From contig CAJWHX010000006.1 in the NCBI GenBank assembly GCA_913040875.1, forward strand, positions 1-19,870: a stretch of 19,870 nt of DNA, in the 5' to 3' direction. Source of the DNA: an uncultured Pseudomonadota bacterium. Lineage in GTDB: Bacteria; Myxococcota; UBA796. Of the stretch, positions 1-6,346 are shown one piece after another. Below the pieces are notes generated by a model. The model saw nothing but the letters and a program-made list of their open reading frames with translations, searched no databases and was not told the DNA's origin. Positions within the stretch are counted from its first letter, which is position 1. Every line of letters starts with the position of its first letter. Made by a program: the position numbers and the translations under genes.

Positions 1-1003
1 TCGAGTCTCTTGATACTATCCAAAGGTGGTCCCAGTTTCGGAAGTAACTTTTGGTGAATTGGTATTCGTGATTGTATTGTTGAAACTTATCTTTTTCCAG
101 CTTTGTCCCACGGCCAAGGTAAAAGGCCAATGCATCTCGACGTGGTTCCGAAGCCCAATCTTCAGAAGATATTTCTATATGGTGCATACGATATGCAAGG
201 CTGGTTTTACTCAATCGATTAAACAGAGAGTATTGTTGTGCATCGTAGTTCTCTTTATCCGAAGGGACATCCCATTGTTCAAATATCAGCCATCCAAAGA
301 AATCTGGTAGCGAACACATAGCGCCTTCTGCGATGGGTACTTGAGTTTGACCAACGAAATCTTTCAGGTATCCCCAGTTCTCTACCAGTGTTTCTTTGTA
401 ATACTTAGGGTCAACATAATTCTTGAGCGAGATGACAGTTCGATTTAAATCTGTTTGAAGTGGGTGGATGTCTTCAATTAATTGAACTAAACTCGTTGTC
501 TTGTGATCAATCTGAACGATCAGTATGGCCTGGCCATCATTGGCCAACAACAGGTAGATATTGTTGATCTTATTTGTAGATTCAGATATTTGTTTGTGCT
601 TAGCCTGATTGAAAAAATGAAGTTTTTGAAACTTGTTCTTTAGGGAGTGATGCAACTCCAACCAAAGATAGGTTGAACTGAGATCTGTGATGGGAGTGTC
701 TACGAACTCGCCACATCGAAATCTGAAAGAACGCGATGAGCGGTCAAAACTTCGTTTTCCGATCTTACTTTTTAAACTCTCTAAACTTTCGTTAATGATA
801 CGTGCTCGATCTTCATCATTCTTAATGAAGACATCGCCGACCAACTGATTGATCTGCCAGACTGGATTTTGATTCGGCCCCCATGTGCGTCGCAATAATT
901 CTTTTAAGTACAGTTCTTTTGAGTGGTGATATGTGTAACTGAAGAAGAGGGATGATGCGGGTTCTTTGGGTAACGTGATTTGTGAGAGACTTAGTTCAGT
1001 CAT
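1..1003 (-). CDS. Unrecognised protein, C-terminus beyond left edge
   Basis: An uninterrupted reading frame of 334 codons runs from the ATG at 1003-1001 to the window edge with no stop, so the C-terminus is missing. GGAG lies five bases before the ATG and supports this start. The protein has no signal peptide, membrane segment or motif I recognise. It is rich in charged and aromatic residues, with a patch around residues 225-240 (SLPDFFGWLIFEQW) and a later one containing FYLGRG. It looks like a soluble, globular cytoplasmic protein. It is separated from the sirB1-like gene upstream by 106 bases that hold a perfect palindrome and a possible promoter, so it is probably its own transcription unit. 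I cannot assign a function. The length and absence of stops make it a convincing gene. Confidence 0.8.
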   Translation of the reverse strand, partial: MTELSLSQITLPKEPASSLFFSYTYHHSKELYLKELLRRTWGPNQNPVWQINQLVGDVFIKNDEDRARIINESLESLKSKIGKRSFDRSSRSFRFRCGEFVDTPITDLSSTYLWLELHHSLKNKFQKLHFFNQAKHKQISESTNKINNIYLLLANDGQAILIVQIDHKTTSLVQLIEDIHPLQTDLNRTVISLKNYVDPKYYKETLVENWGYLKDFVGQTQVPIAEGAMCSLPDFFGWLIFEQWDVPSDKENYDAQQYSLFNRLSKTSLAYRMHHIEISSEDWASEPRRDALAFYLGRGTKLEKDKFQQYNHEYQFTKSYFRNWDHLWIVSRDS

Positions 1004-1023
1004 GAGCACTCCATGGCATTTGT

Positions 1024-1052
1024 AGTAGAATATTGATATTCTAGTGTGTCAC
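1024..1052 (-). promoter_or_regulatory. Possible promoter with palindromic operator
   Basis: On the minus strand GTGACA (1052-1047, five of six matches to the -35 consensus) is followed after 17 bases by TCTACT (1029-1024, four of six to the -10). Between and overlapping the -10 lies a perfect palindrome, TAGAATAT-TG-ATATTCTA (1026-1043). It sits about 20 bases before the start of the unrecognised gene at 1003. A palindrome placed inside a promoter is the usual layout of a repressor site. The promoter match is moderate, and palindromes of A/T-rich sequence occur by chance. Confidence 0.4.
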
Positions 1053-1109
1053 CATTGACTGATCTACAAATATTTTGACTATCATTCTATAAAAATATGA
1101 ATGACATTG

Positions 1110-1955
1110 TTATTCAGAGTTCTTAGACAACTGTTTGAGCAACAATAAAGTGTGTTGACAATCCAGCACATCTTCTGTTTGCGGATTGTAGAGCAAATAG
1201 AGTTCGAGCGCTTCTATTGACTCTGTATAGCGATGAAGTCGTCCCAAGATCACCGATCGGGTTCTATGCAACTCGGTAATGTTTGGTTGCAAGACCATGA
1301 GCCTTTCTAGTGAACGCAACATACCTTCGTACTGATTGAGTCTTTTGTGCGCATAAAAGATATTGTGACACACTCGGAGGACAATGCTTTGAGTGGAACT
1401 GGATTGTACACAGGCCTCGAAAGATTGTTCTACACCCCAGATTTCATGCCAAGCTCGGAGATCCTCTTCCACTAGAATGTTTCCAGAGTCGAATGGATCG
1501 ATAAAAAACGGGCGTTCAGTGTGTGCGGGTTTAATCAGGAAGTGTTTGGGAAAACCGATTCCTTCGATCTCAATACCCAGTCGTTTGGCAACTTCTATGT
1601 AGATGACGCCGAGTATGATTGGTAGACCCTTGTTTCGCTCCAATACTCGATGTATCAATGAGTTTTGAGGGTGATAATAATCTTCCGTATCTCCTGAAAA
1701 GCCTAAGGTATGAAACAGATGCTGATTGATGCGACAAATTGAGTCCAGCATATCAGAGTGAGGGCGTAGATGAATTCCAGAGGCGATGGCATCAAACTGA
1801 GCGAGCAAGTTGTCTGGTGTCTTTGGATCTTCATCTTTGGCGATCCAGTACAACGCTTCATCTAAGGGGATGGTATTAGAGGCGCACAATGCCTGTAAGG
1901 CCAACTGTGCCTCTGATGGTTGGAAGGGATGCTGCATCTGAATTGAAACGCTCAT
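1110..1955 (-). CDS. SirB1-type transglutaminase-like/TPR protein
   Basis: This 281-residue protein has the SirB1 layout. A transglutaminase-like domain (about residues 25-165) carries the family signatures RNKGLPI (107-113), GFPKHFL (134-140) and DPFDSG (153-158). A C-terminal helical part (about 190-275) reads like TPR units. Members are widespread, poorly characterised and presumed cytoplasmic; the family is generally thought not to be a working protease. The open frame extends upstream to 2027, but the ATG at 1955-1953 is chosen because it overlaps the TGA of the preceding gene as ATGA, the classic coupling arrangement. That longer frame would run deep into the upstream gene. It is the last gene of the run that begins with the pentapeptide or protease genes. 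The family call is firm; the biochemical role is unknown. Confidence 0.85.
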   Translation of the reverse strand: MSVSIQMQHPFQPSEAQLALQALCASNTIPLDEALYWIAKDEDPKTPDNLLAQFDAIASGIHLRPHSDMLDSICRINQHLFHTLGFSGDTEDYYHPQNSLIHRVLERNKGLPIILGVIYIEVAKRLGIEIEGIGFPKHFLIKPAHTERPFFIDPFDSGNILVEEDLRAWHEIWGVEQSFEACVQSSSTQSIVLRVCHNIFYAHKRLNQYEGMLRSLERLMVLQPNITELHRTRSVILGRLHRYTESIEALELYLLYNPQTEDVLDCQHTLLLLKQLSKNSE

Positions 1956-2668
1956 GGTCGATTGAAAGCCGCCAAAGTGGAAATGGTGGGTTTGTTGATG
2001 GCGACTGGTATAGTCGGACCATAGCAATTCAATACCATCCCATCGAGTGGAAGCAAGTCGAGGTGGTGAAATAATTTTTCTCCAGTGACGATATCCATTT
2101 GTAAATTGTTCAATTTTTCGGTGGCTGCTTCCATAAATCGTTGCGCGGCATCCTCGGCGGTAAATACCGCTACGAGAGCACGTTGTTGGTGATCTGGTGC
2201 GAGAGCGACGTGGTTTTGACCATTGCCATCTTGTACGAGAGGCAGGTAGTAGGCGTCAAAATCTTTGAGTGCAGCCATAAAGTTGTCATCGTTGGATTGT
2301 GCTGCGAGGATACCTTCAATCTTTTGTGCCCGGTTCATACGGATCAGCGATGGAAATAGACCATCAGGAATTTGTAGGGCATGTTCGGTATGACCATCGA
2401 TTACAATGGAGTCTACGAGTGGTAAATTTGCAAATAGCCACGTACTGGTGAATTCGATACTTCCAATCTCAGCATGATTGTGCTCAGTCAGATGGTCCTT
2501 GCTAGAGTAGATGTGAAGGTAATTTTTCTCTTTTGTCTGTTGGAGCAATGGTTGACCTTCGCGTGCCGGAACATACCACAGTGAATGTCCTACCAATAGC
2601 CGAAAGACTTCTGAGTGGTGGCTTGGATTGTCTTGAAAGGCAAGTAGAGATTCTGCAAGTGTGCTCAT
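1952..2668 (-). CDS. SseB-like domain protein, probably tandem
   Basis: A 238-residue soluble protein. The second half resembles an SseB N-terminal-type domain: YYLPLVQDG, then VAVFTAEDAAQRFM, then a GEKLFHHL segment and LPLDGMVLNCYGP. In such domains a conserved hydrophobic strand, an 'FTS/FTA' turn and an 'NP/NxxG' strand recur in this order. The first half (LWYVPAREG, LHIYSSKDHLTEH, ALQIP) looks like a weaker second copy, so I read it as a tandem duplication. SseB-type domains are found in enhanced-serine-sensitivity and type III secretion-linked proteins, but most have no known function. AGGAG five bases before the ATG at 2668 supports the start. Its TGA overlaps the ATG of the SirB1-type gene, so the two are co-translated and may act together. 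Confidence 0.6.
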   Translation of the reverse strand: MSTLAESLLAFQDNPSHHSEVFRLLVGHSLWYVPAREGQPLLQQTKEKNYLHIYSSKDHLTEHNHAEIGSIEFTSTWLFANLPLVDSIVIDGHTEHALQIPDGLFPSLIRMNRAQKIEGILAAQSNDDNFMAALKDFDAYYLPLVQDGNGQNHVALAPDHQQRALVAVFTAEDAAQRFMEAATEKLNNLQMDIVTGEKLFHHLDLLPLDGMVLNCYGPTIPVAINKPTISTLAAFNRP

Positions 2669-2717
2669 TCGGTCTCCTGTTGATTCTGTTTTGTGATATT
2701 ACGTATCAAGGTTCGAC

Positions 2718-3638
2718 TCAAAAGGACACTTGACTTGCGAAGACGATGTTGTTGTCTATTTCAGTCCATTCTCTGATGGTTCCACCATCTCGGATCCATT
2801 GGTGAATCGGGGTCCATTTGCTCGAACTGTGGGGCTCAGGTGGGTCAGAGAGAGTGGCAATTTGCTGTATCCGTTCTGTGAGTGCAGTGCTATGGATATT
2901 GAGCCCAGCGATGAACAGGGTGGGCGACTGTCCTGCTACGAGGATATTCCCAAGGTCGCTAAACAAGAGGGGGAGGGCGTCGAGTACATTAAAAGATGTT
3001 TGTCGTTTTGTTTCCAGATCCACACCGGTGTGCCATCGTGTTCCTTCGACCGTTGTTTCTGACCATTCAGCACCCTGTTTAATCCACCAGTCAATAGCCT
3101 CATTCCTCCACCCGCTCGATTCGGCTGTTTGAGCATTGATAGTACATCCGATAAGGCTGGCGCCTTCAAGTCTAGCTTGGGATAAATTGGCTCCTCGGAG
3201 ATCAGCCCATCGAAGATCAGCCTGCTGAAAATTGGCGTGGTGTAAATTACAAAATCGAAAATTGACTCGGTGTAAGATCGCTCGCTGAAAAGAAGCCGAA
3301 CGAAGATGGGCGTGGGCAAATGTTCCATTGCGGATATCTGAAGCGTTCAGACGGGCTTGCTCTAAATGACAGGAGACAAAGTTCCCACGGGTCAATTTGC
3401 ACCGCTGTAAGTCCGCGTGATTGAGGTTGCAGTGTGCAAAGGTTGCATTGTGCAGCTCGCAATCTGGTGCCGCTAAATAAGATAGGTTGCGATAAACGGA
3501 TCGGAAGTCATTGCACTGCTGCCCTCGAATATCGCAGTGAGCCCAATCTCCCAATGGTAAACCGAGTGCTCTAGAATTTCGTTTCCATGCCGCCAAAAGT
3601 GACTGACCACGGTATTTTGGACCATCAAGTGAATGCAC
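2718..3638 (-). CDS. Pentapeptide-repeat protein
   Basis: A 306-residue protein whose residues about 45-170 are a run of five-residue units with A/N-D/N-L/F spacing (for example ATFAHCNLNHADL, HANFQQADLRWADL, RGANLSQARLEGASL). This pattern folds as a right-handed quadrilateral beta-helix. About 130 further residues follow, rich in Trp and lacking the repeat, with no domain I recognise. No signal peptide or membrane segment is visible, so it should be cytoplasmic. The start is GTG at 3638, because the frame is closed by a stop shortly upstream and there is no other Met in the N-terminal half; no good ribosome binding site precedes it. It lies 20 bases after the serine protease gene, so the two are likely co-transcribed. 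Some family members mimic DNA and protect gyrase, but nothing here shows that role. Confidence 0.85.
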   Translation of the reverse strand: MHSLDGPKYRGQSLLAAWKRNSRALGLPLGDWAHCDIRGQQCNDFRSVYRNLSYLAAPDCELHNATFAHCNLNHADLQRCKLTRGNFVSCHLEQARLNASDIRNGTFAHAHLRSASFQRAILHRVNFRFCNLHHANFQQADLRWADLRGANLSQARLEGASLIGCTINAQTAESSGWRNEAIDWWIKQGAEWSETTVEGTRWHTGVDLETKRQTSFNVLDALPLLFSDLGNILVAGQSPTLFIAGLNIHSTALTERIQQIATLSDPPEPHSSSKWTPIHQWIRDGGTIREWTEIDNNIVFASQVSF

Positions 3639-3658
3639 GAGATCAGGCTTGGTGGGAT

Positions 3659-4723
3659 TTAGTCATTGCGTCGACGAATCAACAGTAGACCCATCAACAT
3701 AGCCATTGGTGATACATTCCACCCAAATCCGCCCATACTACACGCAAAGAGTCCCTTGTCCTCTTCAGCTTGTTCGGCTTCGAGTTTCTCAAAATAGTTT
3801 GGTTCGAGGATTCCAGTCTCGTCACACCAGACCCGCGAGCTACTTTCGCAGCCTTCGACCATTTTGGATTCGATCCAATCGCGGTAGAATTGAACTCTCG
3901 TATCGACACCACCAGTTTCGTTACAGTCGCTCATGTCATACGCGTGACTGGTGACGCCAACCAATCGAAGTCCGTCTGCACTCTCCCAAAAACTTGGACC
4001 ACCTGAGTCACCGTGACACTTTCGAACATCACTTTCGACTTCACCGACTTTAAATTCATATGCTGCGATTTCAGAGATGAAGGATTCACCTTGTTGTTTG
4101 ATCGCATAACTTCCAGAAGGTGGGGTCTCTTGTGGTCCAGTAGCAATCTGCTGTCCCCAGCCAACGACGCCAACCCAGTCTCCTTCCATCATCATGCTGT
4201 CTTCTTCTGCGGTGGGGAGGTAAGCCGGCTTGATGTCCAACACTGGTTCAGACAAAAACAGCAGTGCGATATCGTAATTCTCAGCAAGTCCTAGGTCCAG
4301 TCCGTTGATGTCAAAACTCTCATGTAATATCCATTCTGTTACGGGGATTGCATCTGTTGGAAGTTCTGGATCTTGTTGGCTACCGTCCCAGGTTGTGAGA
4401 TCAGCTTGTCGAGTCCACCACATTTGCACATCTTCCATTGGAATTCCAAAAGAGATCACATCGGTGTCTACACAGTGTGCTGCCAATAGGACCACATCGG
4501 GTGCGATCAGCGTACTCGAGCATACAAAGGTGTCCAAAGGAAAATCAAAGATCACACCGTGTAAGAGCATCCCGCCGGTTGATGGGTAGTCATCCGCAAT
4601 CGCCTCATCTCCATTGATGATGGGGGTTTCGAGTGTCGTTGCAGGAGTATTTCCTAGGATTTCTTCTGTTTCAACTGTCGGTGGCAGTGCAAAGGCTAAG
4701 GATGTCAAAGCAAGTGTCAGCAT
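3659..4723 (-). CDS. Secreted trypsin-fold serine protease, MYXO-CTERM-like tail
   Basis: A 354-residue S1-family protease. A short signal peptide (about residues 1-13) with no Lys or Arg precedes a propeptide, and the mature N-terminus is expected at IING (35-38). The catalytic triad is visible: His83 in AAHC, Asp151 in YDIALL, Ser240 in GDSGGP. The residue six before the catalytic Ser, the base of the S1 pocket, is Arg234, not the Asp of trypsin, so cleavage after Lys/Arg is unlikely. After the protease domain comes an acidic linker (about 300-323), then Cys328-Ser, a hydrophobic stretch and RRRND at the end. This is the layout of MYXO-CTERM-type sorting tails that tether proteins to the cell surface. 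Fifty-three bases separate it from the QueF-like gene upstream. Confidence 0.92.
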   Translation of the reverse strand: MLTLALTSLAFALPPTVETEEILGNTPATTLETPIINGDEAIADDYPSTGGMLLHGVIFDFPLDTFVCSSTLIAPDVVLLAAHCVDTDVISFGIPMEDVQMWWTRQADLTTWDGSQQDPELPTDAIPVTEWILHESFDINGLDLGLAENYDIALLFLSEPVLDIKPAYLPTAEEDSMMMEGDWVGVVGWGQQIATGPQETPPSGSYAIKQQGESFISEIAAYEFKVGEVESDVRKCHGDSGGPSFWESADGLRLVGVTSHAYDMSDCNETGGVDTRVQFYRDWIESKMVEGCESSSRVWCDETGILEPNYFEKLEAEQAEEDKGLFACSMGGFGWNVSPMAMLMGLLLIRRRND

Positions 4724-4776
4724 CAGGATCTCTCAAATGATGGGTTAGAATGGATGTAATTATTAGATACGGAATC

Positions 4777-5355
4777 TTAGATACGTGTAGTGGCATGCGT
4801 TACAAAGCCAAATTGGTCAGTATTGTTGTTCCAGTCTCTGAACTCTTCATTTCCACCACGAATTTTCCAATCGGAATCAATGGTCAAACAAGAAGAGATT
4901 CCGCCTCGTGGTCGCAAGCGCATCATTAAACGCAAGCGCGTCGGCTTGTATACGCTCATGATATCTTCAAACATGACGTTTGAGAGGCGTTCATAGGAAA
5001 TGGGTTTGTCTCGGAAAGAGTCTTTGTACACTTTGAGAGACTTCAGTTCAATGGTCCATTTGCTTGGATAGAAGGTCAATAGAACCTCACCGAAGTCTGG
5101 TTGATTGATGACGCCCAAGAAGGTGAATTCGGGCATCAGAATTTTTTGCTCGTATGTGGAGTGTCCAGGGTTCGTTATCTTTTCCAATAGATGAGCCTGT
5201 GAGAAGTGGCTGTTTGGAAGTTCTGTATTCTCTTTTCGAGACAGTTCGTCTGCAGCAAGTCGTTCTCTTTTTAATGTTGCAAAGGCTTGTTTTCGCTCAT
5301 CTATGCTCAACGTGCGTAGTTGTTCGATAGCCTTGTTGAAGTTGTCTTGTGACAT
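4777..5355 (-). CDS. QueF-like tunnel-fold protein lacking the catalytic Cys
   Basis: From residue 76 on, this 192-residue protein aligns with QueF, the NADPH-dependent preQ0 nitrile reductase of queuosine synthesis. Matches are PEFTFLG...QPDF (76-88), the NADPH-motif-like ELKSLKVY (103-110), SFRD (113-116) and RPRGGIS (148-154). In QueF the first motif reads SLCPKTGQPDF, and its Cys forms the covalent thioimide. Here the equivalent is FLGVINQPDF: Gly81 replaces Cys and one loop residue is lost. The later FHED motif is SYER, keeping the substrate-binding Glu (122) but not the His. Asp87 is kept. About 70 charged helical residues precede the domain. Reductase activity is therefore not expected; ligand binding or different chemistry is possible. 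GGAG six bases before the ATG fixes the start. It follows iaaA by 43 bases. Confidence 0.75.
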   Translation of the reverse strand: MSQDNFNKAIEQLRTLSIDERKQAFATLKRERLAADELSRKENTELPNSHFSQAHLLEKITNPGHSTYEQKILMPEFTFLGVINQPDFGEVLLTFYPSKWTIELKSLKVYKDSFRDKPISYERLSNVMFEDIMSVYKPTRLRLMMRLRPRGGISSCLTIDSDWKIRGGNEEFRDWNNNTDQFGFVTHATTRI

Positions 5356-5363
5356 CGTCCACT

Positions 5364-5391
5364 CCCAACAGTGTAATAGGATTCTGTTGGG
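5364..5391 (-). promoter_or_regulatory. Hairpin overlapping the RBS of the QueF-like gene
   Basis: In the 43 bases between iaaA and the QueF-like gene, CCCAACAG and CTGTTGGG form a perfect 8-bp stem with a 12-base loop (minus strand, 5391 to 5364). The final GGG of the stem is also the beginning of the GGGAG ribosome binding site, which is followed by TGGACG and the ATG at 5355. In the folded mRNA the site would be partly hidden. No U-run follows, so it is not a standard terminator. It does not fit the preQ1-I riboswitch pattern that I know. Confidence 0.5.
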
Positions 5392-5398
5392 CTATATA

Positions 5399-6346
5399 TC
5401 ATGCTTGTTCATCTTTCCAAACTTGAACGATGGCTTGACCATCTTCTGACATCCATCCGCGAAACATTCCACCGGTGTTGAACGGAAGTGCGACATTTCC
5501 ACGACTATCCACCGCGATCAAGCCTCCGATGTCCTCTGGTAGTTCTTCAAATATGAGTCGTTGAGATGCAGTTTGCAAGTCCATTCCTCCAAATTCCATC
5601 ATCGCCGATAGACGTCCAGCGACATTGGAGCGGATGAACAGCTCTCCATGCCCAGTAGCGGATACAGCACAGGTTTTGTTTTCAGCATAGGTTCCGGCAC
5701 CGATCAAGGCTGAGTCACCGACTCGGCCAGGGTCTTTATTGCATAAGCCGCCCGTAGATGTTGCCGCTGCCAGATTGCCATGTGTATCCAATGCGACCGC
5801 CCCAACTGTTCCTTTGCAATTGTCTTTGCGCAATAGACCTGCTTTTGCCTTTTCGTGATCGAGGATAATCGTATTGTTGGCCTGAGCTTCTTTGAGTTGT
5901 TCTCGGCGATAGTCTGTTTTGAACCATTCTTTGTCTTGGCACACGAGATTTTGAGATCGGGCAAATTTGGTGAGGTGTTCGCCTATCAGCATGACGTACG
6001 GTGTTTCTGTCATGACTCTGTGAGCCGCCTCAATGGGGTTTTGGACAGAACTCGAACCACAAAGTGCGCCGGCATCTCCTGTCGCTCCGTCCATAATTGA
6101 AGCATCCATGTAGCACCCCCCGTCTGAAGCGAGTACAGCTCCACGACCAGCATTGAACAGCGGCGAGTCTTCCATCACTTTAACCGCCGCGACAACAGCA
6201 TCGATAGCTTTACCACCATCTGCTAAGATTTTATGTGCCACTTCTAAAGATCGTTGTAAGTCTATACGGGCTTGGGACTCTCTTTCGGGTCCAAGATCTG
6301 CTGGGGTACTGAGTCCTGCCCCTCCATGAATGGCTATCGTGAACAT
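5399..6346 (-). CDS. iaaA: Isoaspartyl peptidase / plant-type L-asparaginase
   Basis: A 315-residue N-terminal nucleophile hydrolase of the Thr-type asparaginase family, close to the 321 residues of E. coli IaaA. It cleaves isoaspartyl dipeptides and asparagine. It is made as a precursor that cuts itself before the catalytic Thr. Visible signatures are IAIHGGAG (4-11), FNAGRGAVL (64-72), the cleavage site with nucleophile GT180VGAVALD, STGGLCNKDPGRVGDS (197-212) and ATGHGE (230-235). The linker before Thr180 is the expected variable loop. No signal peptide is seen, so it is cytoplasmic. The start ATG at 6346 has a strong GAGGAGG site seven bases upstream, inside the end of the kinase gene. 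The two genes overlap by 13 bases, so iaaA is translated with the kinase; whether the kinase acts on it is unknown. Confidence 0.93.
   Translation of the reverse strand: MFTIAIHGGAGLSTPADLGPERESQARIDLQRSLEVAHKILADGGKAIDAVVAAVKVMEDSPLFNAGRGAVLASDGGCYMDASIMDGATGDAGALCGSSSVQNPIEAAHRVMTETPYVMLIGEHLTKFARSQNLVCQDKEWFKTDYRREQLKEAQANNTIILDHEKAKAGLLRKDNCKGTVGAVALDTHGNLAAATSTGGLCNKDPGRVGDSALIGAGTYAENKTCAVSATGHGELFIRSNVAGRLSAMMEFGGMDLQTASQRLIFEELPEDIGGLIAVDSRGNVALPFNTGGMFRGWMSEDGQAIVQVWKDEQA

Noticed and set aside
26..310. A plus-strand 94-codon open frame at the left edge
   Set aside because: It lies antisense to the long minus-strand gene from 1003, has no ribosome binding site, and has a composition unlike a real protein.
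2936..3328. A 130-codon frame in another phase within the pentapeptide-repeat gene
   Set aside because: Regular repeats leave alternate frames open; it shows no ribosome binding site and no recognisable domain.
5356..5398. A preQ1-I riboswitch before the QueF-like gene
   Set aside because: The stem-loop lacks the A-rich tail and the loop pattern of that aptamer.
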